Source: an uncultured Bacteroidota bacterium
GTDB lineage: Bacteria; Bacteroidota; Bacteroidia; Flavobacteriales; Flavobacteriaceae
NCBI GenBank assembly: GCA_902618245.1
Contig: CACMZR010000006.1
Location: 1-64,000 of the forward strand
DNA length: 64,000 nt
Direction: 5' to 3'
Within the stretch, counting starts at the first letter, position 1; every line of letters starts with the position of its first letter. The notes under the pieces were generated by a model. It saw only the letters and a list, made by a program, of their open reading frames with translations. It had not been told where the DNA came from and made no database searches. This document shows, in pieces, positions 9,757 to 19,186 of the stretch. A program made the translations under genes and the position numbers.

Positions 9757-11127
9757 TTAGGATTCTTTATTTTGTTTAGAATTATTAAGCGAATAATTTC
9801 CAAAGTCAAGAATTTCTTGAAATTCCTTTGACGATTTTAAAGGAGTTTCTAAAATTCTGTCTTCTTGAAACAAATAAACTTTCTCTAAGTATTTGAGACG
9901 GATCAGTTTTTCAGTGTTTTGAGCATCAAATTTTGTATTTACTAAATAAATACGTTTTAGATTTTTTAATTGTGATAACTCATCGATATTTTCACCTAAT
10001 ATGTTTGTATTATTCAATTTTAAAACAGTAAGATTAGTATAATATTTTAAATTAAAAAAAATAGAGTCAGTGATCTTACTATAACTTAAATCGAGATTAA
10101 CAATATTTTCCCTTACGCTAGAGATGATTGACAAATCAATGTCTCTAAATTCAGAGTAATTTAATGTGTTGACAGAAAAGAAATTGGAGTTTTTACTAAT
10201 AGGGTTAATCAAAATATTTTTTGCTCTTACTTTTTCTAAACTTTCAATATTAGGCATTGCAACATTTTCTGTTGGATAAAATGGTTTTTCAATCGTGAAA
10301 AAATAATTAATCAGATTTTCATCAAGCTTAAATTCTTCTACAGATTTTTTGAATGAGCTTCCATTTTTAATCCAATTACTTACAAGATTTATTTCTTCTC
10401 TTGTGAGCTGTTTTCCACCTTTTGGGGGCATGTGTTTTTTCTTATCTTTTGGTAAATGAATTCTAATGTACATTTCACTCATTTCTGGCCTTTCAAAATT
10501 AATTATAGAACCGTTTCTACCTCCTTTTATAAGTTCATTAGAATTATGCATTTTTAGTTTACCACTTGATTTTTTAGAATTGTGACACTTTACACATTTT
10601 TCGTCAAGTATTGGCTGGATAACTGAAGAAAATAACGGTTTTTCTTTATAGTCATTATAGTATTTTATGGGCTTATTTTGTACTTTATTAAAACTAGCTA
10701 GATTTTTTATAGGTTCAGTTAAATGTTCTTCACCATGTGTAATATTTCCACCTAAGTGCCCTGCCAATAGAAGAACGATAGAATTTCCAACAGTAAAAAG
10801 TTTTCTTGGCAGGAGTTTAAAAAATGAGTTTTCAATTAATTTTTGGTAAAAGGAAAATGATAAAATAACAGTAAGAATTCCAGCTAAAAAGTGATTTTGA
10901 ACTGTCTGCCAAAGATATCCACCATTTTGATATTGTAAATATCCACTTACTATTGATAAGATACCAGTAATAGTGGCCCAAAAGAAAATAAACTTTAGAG
11001 CATCATTAGACCATTTAAGTTTTTTTGAATTTAACTCAATTAAAATTCCTAATACTATAAATCCAATTGGTAGATGAATTATCAAAGGATGGAATCGACC
11101 AATTAAAATCAATAAATCATCAAGCAT
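9757..11127 (-). CDS. Membrane protein with planctomycete-type cytochrome c domain and leucine-rich C-terminus
   Basis: 456 residues. Residues 5-130 contain about four transmembrane helices starting LLILIGRFHPLIIHLPIGFI, typical of the DUF2231 predicted-membrane domain. A periplasmic PSCyt1-like domain follows with one haem c motif, CVKCH (Cys178-His182), then SSGKLKMHNSNELIKGG and HMPPKGGKQLTREEINLVSNWI, the family end block. The last 170 residues are irregular leucine-rich repeats (SLEKVRAKNIL, NLDLSYSKITDSIFFNLKYY, NLTVLKLNNTN, LKNLKRIYLVNTKFD). The family occurs beside DUF1501 and DUF1549/1553 genes and is thought to act in redox chemistry at the envelope, function unproven. Last gene of a minus-strand four-gene operon, seven bases after the isomerase gene. 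Confidence 0.85.
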   Translation of the reverse strand: MLDDLLILIGRFHPLIIHLPIGFIVLGILIELNSKKLKWSNDALKFIFFWATITGILSIVSGYLQYQNGGYLWQTVQNHFLAGILTVILSFSFYQKLIENSFFKLLPRKLFTVGNSIVLLLAGHLGGNITHGEEHLTEPIKNLASFNKVQNKPIKYYNDYKEKPLFSSVIQPILDEKCVKCHNSKKSSGKLKMHNSNELIKGGRNGSIINFERPEMSEMYIRIHLPKDKKKHMPPKGGKQLTREEINLVSNWIKNGSSFKKSVEEFKLDENLINYFFTIEKPFYPTENVAMPNIESLEKVRAKNILINPISKNSNFFSVNTLNYSEFRDIDLSIISSVRENIVNLDLSYSKITDSIFFNLKYYTNLTVLKLNNTNILGENIDELSQLKNLKRIYLVNTKFDAQNTEKLIRLKYLEKVYLFQEDRILETPLKSSKEFQEILDFGNYSLNNSKQNKES

Positions 11128-11133
11128 AATATT

Positions 11134-12003
11134 TTAATTATTTAATCTTTTTTTCAATATTTTCATAATATACAAATTAGCCTTCCACTGATCAGATATT
11201 GGTTTCTTTGTAATGGGTAATGTTGGCATGTAGTTTGGAGGTCCAAATTCTGTTGTTATAGTTGGTGTTTTATTATTGCTAGTAATTTTTTTGACTACAG
11301 AACTCCAAATATCGGTATGTCTTTTGACAACAGACTTCCATTCAGGTGCACTAGGATCATTGACTTGAGGTCCTTCTTCAAAACCGACTCTTGCATGAAT
11401 ATGATTACTTCTCTCTATAATTTTTTCTAATAAATCAGTTCTTTTTAACAATAAAGATTCGTGAACTACCATCCAATGGCTTATATCTAATGTAAGAACC
11501 AAATCTTTATTTTTTTCAATATATTCGATTGTCTTGGGAAGGGAATAACTAAATCTCCCTCTGTGTGTTTCGTGATAAACGGGGATTTTGTATTGTTTAC
11601 TGAGTTTTGTGGCCTCTTCTATGAAAGCCATATTTTGACTGAATGAATAAAAATCACTGCCAGTATGGGAATTTATGGCAATAGGATTAAGCTCAAAAGT
11701 ATTTTTAAGATATTTTTTGTAAGCAACTAGACTTTTTTCAAAAGAAAGTTTTGGATCAGAGCCACAAAGATAAATTACTTTCATGTTTTGTTTTTTCAAC
11801 AATTTTGAAATTTGTATTTGTTCTTTCTTATCAGTTGGAGACCAGATTTCAATTCCATCATATCCTGAGGCCTTTGCTTTTTTTATAAAAGCTTCAGTAG
11901 TTCCTTCAAAACCCCAGCTGGTTTGAAAATAAAGAACTTTATTTTGTGCAATCGTTTCAGTTGAACAAACAATAGATAAAATAATTAAGATCAGTTTTTT
12001 CAA
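11134..12003 (-). CDS. Exported sugar isomerase/epimerase-like TIM-barrel protein
   Basis: 289 residues. The start MKKLILIILSIVCSTETIAQ is a signal peptide, unusual for a family (AP endonuclease 2 / xylose isomerase-like) that is mostly cytoplasmic. Family metal-site residues appear in order: Glu145 in HETHRG, Asp173 and His176 in LTLDISHW, His201/His203 in HIHARVGFEEG, and Glu252 in TTEFGPP. The complete ligand set suggests an active metal-dependent isomerase or epimerase, probably on a free or oxidised (keto) sugar, since sugar phosphates are not expected in the periplasm. It lies between DUF1501 and cytochrome genes with gaps of 6-7 bases, so it belongs to that exported module. Confidence 0.85.
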   Translation of the reverse strand: MKKLILIILSIVCSTETIAQNKVLYFQTSWGFEGTTEAFIKKAKASGYDGIEIWSPTDKKEQIQISKLLKKQNMKVIYLCGSDPKLSFEKSLVAYKKYLKNTFELNPIAINSHTGSDFYSFSQNMAFIEEATKLSKQYKIPVYHETHRGRFSYSLPKTIEYIEKNKDLVLTLDISHWMVVHESLLLKRTDLLEKIIERSNHIHARVGFEEGPQVNDPSAPEWKSVVKRHTDIWSSVVKKITSNNKTPTITTEFGPPNYMPTLPITKKPISDQWKANLYIMKILKKRLNN

Positions 12004-12009
12004 AAAGTT

Positions 12010-13503
12010 TTATGCTAAAATTTGACGTATTACTTGCCCTTCTACGTCAGTTAATCTAAAGGGTCTTCCTTGAAAATCATACGTAAACTGCTCATGGTCG
12101 AATCCTAATAAGTGTAAAATAGTTGCTTGTATATCATAAACCGATACACGACCTTCAATACCCCTGTAACCAATTTCATCAGTTTTCCCATGAACATAAC
12201 CCTTTTTCAAGCCACCTCCAGCCATCCACATTGTAAATGCTTCCCCTTGGTGGTCTCTTCCGACAAGAGTGTTTTGAACACCAGCTCGGTTTTCCCACAT
12301 TGGTGTTCTTCCAAATTCACCTCCCCAAACTACAAGGGTTTCGTCTAAAAGTCCTCTTTGCTTTAAGTCCAAAATAAGCGCTGCAATTGGTCTATCAGAG
12401 TCTTTACATTTCCTTAAAAAACCTTTTCTTAATGATTCCGCTTCACCATTACCGTGTGAGTCCCATCCCCAATCATAAAGTTGAACAAAGCGTACTCCTT
12501 TCTCAACCATTTTTCTTGCTAATAAGCAATTATTTGCAAAGGATTCTTTTCCAGGTTGAACGCCATACATGTCTCTGATATATTTGGGCTCATCATTTAT
12601 ATTCATAACTTCAGGAACAGAGCTTTGCATTCTAAATGCCATTTCATATTGACTTATCCGAGTTAGCACCTCAGGATCATTAAATTTCTTGTATTCATTG
12701 TAATTAATCTGATTAATTGATCCAATAATATTCTTTTTTAGTTCCTGTGAAACACCTTTTGGATTTTTAAGGTAAAGTACAGGATCACCTTTTGATCTAC
12801 ATTGAACACCTTGATAAATAGAAGGTAAAAAACCATTTCCCCAAAGGCTTTTTCCTCCATCTGGAGTTCCACCTGAAGTAAGTACTATAAAACCGGGAAG
12901 ATCATTACTTTCAGATCCAAGGCCGTAGGTCACCCATGAACCAATAGAAGGTCTTCCTAGTCTTGGACTGCCAGTATGCATTAATAGTTGAGCTGGGCCA
13001 TGATTAAATTGATCTGTGTGAACAGCCTTTAAAAAAGTTACTTCATCAATGATATTTTTAAAGTGTGGAATATGGTTTGAAATCCAATTTCCAGACTCTC
13101 CTTCTCTTGAAAAAGTAGCTTGAGGGCCTAACATATTCGGTATTCCTTCGATAAAAGCAAACTGCTTTCCTGTAATTAAAGATTCAGGGCAAGGTTTATT
13201 GTGTAACTTTTCTAGTTCAGGTTTATAATCAAACAATTCTAATTGTGATGGAGCACCTACCATGTGAAGGTATATCACGCTTTTAACTTTAGGACTGAAG
13301 GGAGGTGCTATTGGGGCTAAAGGATTTAAACTTCTGTCAGCATTATAGTTAAAAGAAATATTTTTGGTAGAGCATGAGTTTAAAAATGATCCTAAGGCAA
13401 TTCCTCCTAGGCCTAAGGTACAATCTTTGAGAAAATGCCTTCTTGTATTAAATCTTGCATTTGTTTTTTTGAATTCGTTATGTAGTTTTTTTATATCATC
13501 CAT
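12010..13503 (-). CDS. DUF1501 domain protein with Tat signal
   Basis: 497 residues. The N-terminus holds a twin-arginine motif, NTRRHFLKDCTLGLGGIALG, followed by a hydrophobic stretch and a lipobox-like LNSCS, so export by Tat and possibly lipidation. The rest is the DUF1501 fold (alkaline-phosphatase/sulfatase-like superfamily): HMVGAPSQLELFDYKP, GWDSHGN, WGGEFGRTPMWE, GRDHQGEAFTMWMAGGG and a final DIQATILHLLGFDHEQFTY. Residues in the metal-site blocks (DYKP, GWDSHG, GEFGRTP, GRDH) are conserved, but the family's reaction is unknown. It overlaps the upstream cytochrome/DUF1549 gene by 8 bases, a strong sign of one transcript; the two families are habitual neighbours in Planctomycetota. Confidence 0.92.
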   Translation of the reverse strand: MDDIKKLHNEFKKTNARFNTRRHFLKDCTLGLGGIALGSFLNSCSTKNISFNYNADRSLNPLAPIAPPFSPKVKSVIYLHMVGAPSQLELFDYKPELEKLHNKPCPESLITGKQFAFIEGIPNMLGPQATFSREGESGNWISNHIPHFKNIIDEVTFLKAVHTDQFNHGPAQLLMHTGSPRLGRPSIGSWVTYGLGSESNDLPGFIVLTSGGTPDGGKSLWGNGFLPSIYQGVQCRSKGDPVLYLKNPKGVSQELKKNIIGSINQINYNEYKKFNDPEVLTRISQYEMAFRMQSSVPEVMNINDEPKYIRDMYGVQPGKESFANNCLLARKMVEKGVRFVQLYDWGWDSHGNGEAESLRKGFLRKCKDSDRPIAALILDLKQRGLLDETLVVWGGEFGRTPMWENRAGVQNTLVGRDHQGEAFTMWMAGGGLKKGYVHGKTDEIGYRGIEGRVSVYDIQATILHLLGFDHEQFTYDFQGRPFRLTDVEGQVIRQILA

Positions 13504-16279
13504 GGGTTAAAAATTCATCAAGATTCATTATAGCATTAGCAACGATAGCTAGGGAAGCTAATTTTTTATCAATTTTATTTCCTAAATCAAAAAAGTTATC
13601 TAGTTTCAAATTGTCTTCCTCAAATTCTTGTTGAGCAATCCTGTATAGGCTTATTAAGTTATTTAAAATCTTTGGTTCGATTTCTTTGTACACAGCAGAT
13701 TTATACATTTTCTTTATTGATGATTCAATAGATTCTGCCTTATTTGATTTAGCGAGATGAAAAGCTGCTTCAGTGTAAACGGGGTCATTCATTGTTACAA
13801 GTGCTTGAAGGGGAGTATTGCTAGGTAGTCTTCTTACCAAACAAATTTCTCTACTACTAGCGTCAAATGAAATAAATGAAGGATACGGACTTGTTCTTTT
13901 TAAGTAAGTATAGATTGCTCTTCTGTGTTTATCCTCGCCTTTACTTTCTTTCCACAGGTTACCTAGATAGGGATGTTCCCATACGCCATCTGGTTGTGGA
14001 GGCATTACACCAGGGCCATATTTCTTAGGACTCAAAAGCCCAGAAACAAAAAGTGCCTGATCTCGAACAGATTCAGCACTCAAGCGAAGTTTGGGACCCC
14101 ATGAATAATATAAATTATTTGGATCTAGTTTAAATTTATTTTCATCAATATTTGAGCTTTGTTTATATGTAGATGACAGAACTATCTTCTTAATTAACGA
14201 CTTTAGACTCCAATTCATATCATTCATGAAATTAAAGGCCAACCAGTCAATAAGTGCAGGATGGCTTGGAGGATCAGATTGCGTTCCCATATCCTCTATC
14301 GATGAAACCAAACCTTTACCAAAAATTTGGTACCATACTCTATTTACAAGTGTTCTAGCTGTTAGCGGATTTTCCTTACTAATTATCCATTTTGAAAATC
14401 CTAACCTGTTCTTTTCCCACTCTAAATCCCATTTGTTTAAAATTGATGGAACCTGGGGATTCACTTCTTCTTTTTTATTTAACCAATTACCTCTATCAAA
14501 AAGATATGTCTTACGTTTCATGAAATCTTCATTTTCAACCATTATTGGAGTAAGATTTTTGGGTGAATTCAAAATCGTATTTATATCTCTATCTAATTTC
14601 AAGAGTTCAGTACTATTTGAAACAGGGATATTTGGTAAAAACGAAATCCAATCTATTTGAGCAGCTAAATCCTTGTAATCATATGAAACAGAATTATTTG
14701 TATATAAATCACGATTTATTGCCTCTATATATAGATCAAATGGCTTTAATTCTTTTTTAATTTTTATTTTAAAATATGAGTTATTTTTACCATGAAACCA
14801 GTATTTATTTTGGTTTAAGTTTATTGATGCAATCACGTTTCCATCAGGTGAATTCTTACGAAAAATTAATTTTGTATTTTTTCTACCACCTCCATGTTTG
14901 AAATAAAGATTTTCAAACCCCCTTGTGTTTATATTTTTATAAACAGCTATTCCTTTATTTCTTAAGTTTAAAGTTTCACCACTGATAAACCCATTTTCAG
15001 AATTTAGAACGATTGAATTGTGTAAAGCATATTTAGGTTCTAAATACTTGAAAAAGTTCCTATAGATATTAAGTGTTTGTTTATCCGTTTTTTCTGAAAT
15101 AAATTCTAAAACTTTATCAATCTTATTTTCAACTTTTTTAGAATAAGACCTTAAATTCGGTGATTCCCCCATTAAATCCTCGTCTCTTGTATTGTTAAAA
15201 AAGGACATCAATTGGTAGTATTCTTTATGACGTATTGGATCATAAGGATGATCATGACACTGAACACATCCCATTGTTGTACTTTGCCAGACATCAAAAG
15301 TAGTATTTACTCTGTCTATAACAGCAGCTACTCTGTATTCTTCATCATTTGTTCCACCCTCATCGTTGTTCATCGTATTTCTATGGAATGCTGTCGCTAA
15401 TAATTGATCATAAGAGGGATTTGGTAAAAGATCTCCAGCTATTTGTTGAATAGTAAATTCATCGAATGGGAGGTCTTTGTTTAGAGATTTAATTACCCAA
15501 TCTCTATATTCCCAAATATTTCTACCTCTATCAGTTTCATAACCTTTTGAATCTGAATATCTGGCTAGATCTAACCACCAACTAGCCCATTTCTCACCAT
15601 AATAGTCTCTTGAAAAAAGTGAGTCAACGTAAGTTTCATAATCTATTTTATTATCAATAAACAATTCGAAAAGTTTTTTATCAGGTGGTAGACCAGTTAT
15701 GTCAAAAGAAACTTTTCTTGCCAAAATACTTTTCTTAGATTCTGGATTTGGAGATAAGTTTTTTTCTAACATTTTTACTGCTACAAATTTGTCTATAGTG
15801 TTATTGAAAAATTTTTCATTAAAAATATTTGTATTCAATTCAGGTATTTTTTCATTTTTTGGTGGTATATATGCCCAATGAGTTCCCCAATTTGCTCCTT
15901 GATCGATCCATTCAGTAAAAAGTTCAATTTCGGATTCACTAAGTTTAGGTTTGTGGTATGGCATTCTAAGTTCAAGATCTGTTTCATGAAGTCTTTGAAT
16001 CAGTCTGCTATTCTTAGAATTTCCAGGTATAATAGCCGGTGAACCTTCATCAGTATTGGCCAGTGCTTCCTTTTCAAATAAAAGACTGAACCCTGCAGTC
16101 TTTTTTACTCCCCCATGGCATGAGATACATTTTTTATTAATTATTGGCTTGATCTGAGCATTGAAATCAATTTTTTTCTCAGATTCACAAGAGATAAGTA
16201 TCGTTATTAAAACAAAAAATTTTATGTTTTGTTTTATTCTAGATAATTTAATTGTGTCTTTAATATCTTTAGTGTTCAA
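13496..16279 (-). CDS. PSCyt1-DUF1549-DUF1553 (PSD1) cytochrome lipoprotein
   Basis: 927 residues. The N-terminus has a lipobox (LITILISC, Cys31). A PSCyt1 domain carries haem motif CISCH (Cys51-His55) and ends MPYHKPKLSESEIELFTEWI. DUF1549 spans roughly 150-350 (FDITGLPPDKK, RYSDSKGYETDRGRNIWEYR, FHRNTMNNDEGGTNDEEYR) and holds a second CxxCH, CVQCH (Cys338-His342). DUF1553 occupies about 640-900 (NPLTARTLVNRVWYQIFGKG, SHPALIDWLAFNF, RLSAESVRDQAL, RRLPSNTPLQALVTMNDPVY). Two haem motifs suggest electron transfer, but the enzymology is unknown. First gene of the minus-strand module. Its start is only 11 bases from the first possible start of the divergent epimerase gene, so the promoters must overlap coding sequence or the true starts lie further in. 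Confidence 0.92.
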   Translation of the reverse strand: MNTKDIKDTIKLSRIKQNIKFFVLITILISCESEKKIDFNAQIKPIINKKCISCHGGVKKTAGFSLLFEKEALANTDEGSPAIIPGNSKNSRLIQRLHETDLELRMPYHKPKLSESEIELFTEWIDQGANWGTHWAYIPPKNEKIPELNTNIFNEKFFNNTIDKFVAVKMLEKNLSPNPESKKSILARKVSFDITGLPPDKKLFELFIDNKIDYETYVDSLFSRDYYGEKWASWWLDLARYSDSKGYETDRGRNIWEYRDWVIKSLNKDLPFDEFTIQQIAGDLLPNPSYDQLLATAFHRNTMNNDEGGTNDEEYRVAAVIDRVNTTFDVWQSTTMGCVQCHDHPYDPIRHKEYYQLMSFFNNTRDEDLMGESPNLRSYSKKVENKIDKVLEFISEKTDKQTLNIYRNFFKYLEPKYALHNSIVLNSENGFISGETLNLRNKGIAVYKNINTRGFENLYFKHGGGRKNTKLIFRKNSPDGNVIASINLNQNKYWFHGKNNSYFKIKIKKELKPFDLYIEAINRDLYTNNSVSYDYKDLAAQIDWISFLPNIPVSNSTELLKLDRDINTILNSPKNLTPIMVENEDFMKRKTYLFDRGNWLNKKEEVNPQVPSILNKWDLEWEKNRLGFSKWIISKENPLTARTLVNRVWYQIFGKGLVSSIEDMGTQSDPPSHPALIDWLAFNFMNDMNWSLKSLIKKIVLSSTYKQSSNIDENKFKLDPNNLYYSWGPKLRLSAESVRDQALFVSGLLSPKKYGPGVMPPQPDGVWEHPYLGNLWKESKGEDKHRRAIYTYLKRTSPYPSFISFDASSREICLVRRLPSNTPLQALVTMNDPVYTEAAFHLAKSNKAESIESSIKKMYKSAVYKEIEPKILNNLISLYRIAQQEFEEDNLKLDNFFDLGNKIDKKLASLAIVANAIMNLDEFLTHG

Positions 16280-16335
16280 TTTGATTTACTTTGATTTACA
16301 AAATATTTAAAAACATTTCTTTACAACATCAAATT

Positions 16336-17490
16336 ATGAATAATTTTAAAACTATCATATTTATAATTTTATTCATCTGGTTAAATGTTTCTTGTAAATC
16401 CGAACAAGAAAAAAAATATCATAATTTTTCTATTTCTGTTGAGAAAACTTTTTATGGAGTAACTAAAGATAACGAAGATGTTTATCAATTTTCATTAAAC
16501 AATAAAAATGGAATGGAAATTAACATAATTACGTATGGTGGAATTATTACAAAATGGACAGCTAAAGATAGATTTAATCATTTCAATGATATCGTATTAG
16601 GATATAATAATCTTAAACAATATGAGTCAAGCAGCCCGTATTTTGGTGCAATAGTTGGTAGATATGGTAACAGAATTTCAAAGGGAAAATTTGCACTAAA
16701 TAACCAAGCTTATTTTCTGACTACAAACGATAATGAAAACCATCTTCACGGAGGTTTCAAAGGATTTGATAAAGTCATATGGGAAGCACAAATAATAAAG
16801 CATGATTCTATACCATCATTAGAACTTAAGTATTTAAGCAAAGATATGGAAGAGGGTTATCCTGGAAATCTTTATATAACCGTAATTTATACATTAAATA
16901 ATAAGGATGAATTAATCATTAATTATGAAGCTAAAACAGATAAAACCACAATAGTAAACTTAACTCAACATTCGTATTTTAATTTGTCAGGTAATTTCAA
17001 CAATAATATTTTGAATCACGAATTAGTTATAAATGCAGACTCATTTATTCCTGTTGATACCTCTCTTATCCCTTTTGGTGAGATCAGAAAAGTCAGAGGA
17101 ACTCCCTTCGACTTTACAAAAAGGAAAAAAATTGGTAAAGAAATTAATAATGATGATCAACAAATTAAAAATGGTAAAGGTTATGACCACTGTTGGGTAT
17201 TAAATGATCAGGGAAAGGATATGAAATTTGTAGGGTCAGTTTATGAAGAAAAATCTGGAAGATTTCTGGAAATTTTTTCAACTGAACCTGGTGTTCAATT
17301 TTACTCTGGAAACTTTTTGGACGGAACGTTAAAAAGTAAAACAAATGGCACTTATAATTTTAGATCAGGATTTTGTTTAGAAACACAGCACTATCCAGAC
17401 TCTCCAAACCACTCTACATTCCCCTCTGTAGTGCTTTTACCAGGGGATATTTATAAATCAAAAACAATCTACAGGCTCTCGAGCAAATAG
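16336..17490 (+). CDS. galM: Aldose 1-epimerase (mutarotase), lipoprotein
   Basis: 384 residues from the ATG at 16336; an upstream ATG at 16291 adds 15 residues but leaves the signal peptide (FKTIIFIILFIWLNVSC, lipobox cysteine) buried, so the later start is chosen. GalM family signatures are clear: VLGYNNLKQYESSSPYFGAI, GRYGNRISKGKF, NHLHGGFKGFDKVIWEA (histidine pair), LTQHSYFNLSG (catalytic His), GKGYDHCWVL and TEPGVQFYSGN (catalytic Glu), ending LETQHYPDSPNH. It interconverts alpha and beta anomers of free aldoses, here outside the inner membrane, which fits sugars released by the neighbouring glycosidases. First gene of a plus-strand operon with a sulfatase, DsrE-like protein and GH28. 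Confidence 0.92.
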   Translation: MNNFKTIIFIILFIWLNVSCKSEQEKKYHNFSISVEKTFYGVTKDNEDVYQFSLNNKNGMEINIITYGGIITKWTAKDRFNHFNDIVLGYNNLKQYESSSPYFGAIVGRYGNRISKGKFALNNQAYFLTTNDNENHLHGGFKGFDKVIWEAQIIKHDSIPSLELKYLSKDMEEGYPGNLYITVIYTLNNKDELIINYEAKTDKTTIVNLTQHSYFNLSGNFNNNILNHELVINADSFIPVDTSLIPFGEIRKVRGTPFDFTKRKKIGKEINNDDQQIKNGKGYDHCWVLNDQGKDMKFVGSVYEEKSGRFLEIFSTEPGVQFYSGNFLDGTLKSKTNGTYNFRSGFCLETQHYPDSPNHSTFPSVVLLPGDIYKSKTIYRLSSK

Positions 17491-17518
17491 TTATTATTTA
17501 TTAACAGTTTTAAATAAT

Positions 17519-19141
17519 ATGATTCAGAAAATTATTTACCTATTCTTCTCAATTTTAATTTTTTTCTTCTCTTTTTTAGGCTGTAATTATGAAAGAGAAG
17601 AGAATAAAAAACAATTACCGAATATAGTTTGGCTAGTGGCAGAAGATCAATCTCCAGAATTTTTTCCAATCTATGGTGATTCGACAGTTAAGCTACCTAT
17701 TATTGAAAGTTTAGCTAAAGATGCTATCGTATTTAATAATGCTTATACCCCTGCACCTGTTTGTGCACCTGCAAGAAGTGCAATTATCACTGGACTATAT
17801 CCTACTACACTAGGTACTCATAATATGAGAACATATAATTCATATAAAAAAGAAAATGAGCCAACTATTGGGATTCCTAGCTATTCACCAATTGTTCCAA
17901 AAGGAGTCAAAATGTTTCCACAATACCTAAGGAAAATTGGCTACTACACATCAAACAATTCAAAAGAGGATTATAATTTTAAAAAAACAGATGGGGTTTG
18001 GGATGATAGCAGTACAAATGCACATTGGAAAAATCGTGCCACAGGTCAACCCTTTTTTGCTGTATTTAATTTTGGAATTTCACATGAATCTCAAATCTGG
18101 GAGCAAGGAGATAATGATATTTTAGTAGATCAAAAACTAGTTCAAATTCCACCTTATTTTCCAGATACTCATGAAATAAGAAAAGATATAGCAGTGAACT
18201 ACAGTAATTTAATCAGACTAGATAAAAAAATTGGTAAAATTATTAATGAACTTAAACAGGAAGGACTGTATGAAAAAAGTATTATTTTTTTCTATAGTGA
18301 TCATGGGGGGCCATTCCCTAGACACAAAAGGTCTTTGTATGAAACGGGTATAAAAGTACCTTTAGTGATAAAATTTCCTTATTCCAAATACGGGGGGACT
18401 GACAATAATAACTTTATTAGTTTTATTGATTACGCACCTTCGATTTTGTCTTTAGCTGGCATAAAACCTCCTGATGTTATGCAGGGTAAAGCTCAATTCG
18501 GTAAGTTCAAGGTTAATGACAAAGTTCCTTATATATTCGCTGCCTCAGACAGATTTGATGAAAAAGTAGACAGACTTAGGGCAGTCAGATACAATAATTT
18601 TAAGTATATAAGAAACTTCAATACAAAAATCACCAATGCCATTCCGGTATTATATCGAGAGCAGATGCCAATGATGAAGGAACTAAATAAACTTTGGAAG
18701 GAAAATCTTTTAAAAAGGGATCATTCACTATGGTTTAAAACACCAAAACCAAAAGAGGAGCTTTATGATCTGAATAAAGACCCCTATGAGTTAAAAAATT
18801 TGGCAGGTGAGGCTAGTTTGAAAGACACCCTACTTTTTTTAAGAGATGTTTTAGATAAATGGATAATAAATACTAATGACTTAGGAGAATATTCTGAAAA
18901 GGAATTAATAGAAAAATGGGTTAATGGGACGAAGTCAAAAAAATTAAAATCAGTATCCTTTAAAAAGGAATATGGGGAAATCATTCTAAACCATTTTGAT
19001 AGTGGATCTACAATACTTTGGAAAGGGGAAAATGATTCTGTTTGGAATATATATTCAAAGCCAATAATTTATTCTAAACAATTCATTGCAAAAGCAGTAA
19101 GAATAGGATATGAAGACAGCGATCAAATAACAATTAACTAA
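17519..19141 (+). CDS. Sulfatase (S1 family), lipoprotein
   Basis: 540 residues. The signal peptide ends in lipobox LGC (Cys22). The fold starts NIVWLVAEDQSPEFFPIYGD, a metal-binding block with Asp replacing one usual residue. The formylglycine motif is CAPARS (Cys82), followed by GLYPTTLGTHNMR. Later metal-site blocks are FFYSDHGGPFPRHKRSLYETG and KVPLVIKFP, then SFIDYAPSILSLAGI and a C-terminal DLNKDPYELKNLA. Activity would need a formylglycine-generating enzyme or anSME encoded elsewhere. S1 sulfatases remove sulfate esters from glycans; the neighbouring epimerase and GH28 point to a sulfated, uronate-like polysaccharide, but the subfamily cannot be settled by eye. It follows galM by 28 bases. 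Confidence 0.9.
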   Translation: MIQKIIYLFFSILIFFFSFLGCNYEREENKKQLPNIVWLVAEDQSPEFFPIYGDSTVKLPIIESLAKDAIVFNNAYTPAPVCAPARSAIITGLYPTTLGTHNMRTYNSYKKENEPTIGIPSYSPIVPKGVKMFPQYLRKIGYYTSNNSKEDYNFKKTDGVWDDSSTNAHWKNRATGQPFFAVFNFGISHESQIWEQGDNDILVDQKLVQIPPYFPDTHEIRKDIAVNYSNLIRLDKKIGKIINELKQEGLYEKSIIFFYSDHGGPFPRHKRSLYETGIKVPLVIKFPYSKYGGTDNNNFISFIDYAPSILSLAGIKPPDVMQGKAQFGKFKVNDKVPYIFAASDRFDEKVDRLRAVRYNNFKYIRNFNTKITNAIPVLYREQMPMMKELNKLWKENLLKRDHSLWFKTPKPKEELYDLNKDPYELKNLAGEASLKDTLLFLRDVLDKWIINTNDLGEYSEKELIEKWVNGTKSKKLKSVSFKKEYGEIILNHFDSGSTILWKGENDSVWNIYSKPIIYSKQFIAKAVRIGYEDSDQITIN

Positions 19142-19186
19142 AATTATTGCTATATTTAATGAAATTGTTAACTATAATATTATCTT

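Noticed and set aside
14226-14660. Antisense open frame of 144 codons inside the cytochrome/DUF1549 gene
   Set aside because: Opposite strand of a well-supported gene with family motifs across the same bases.
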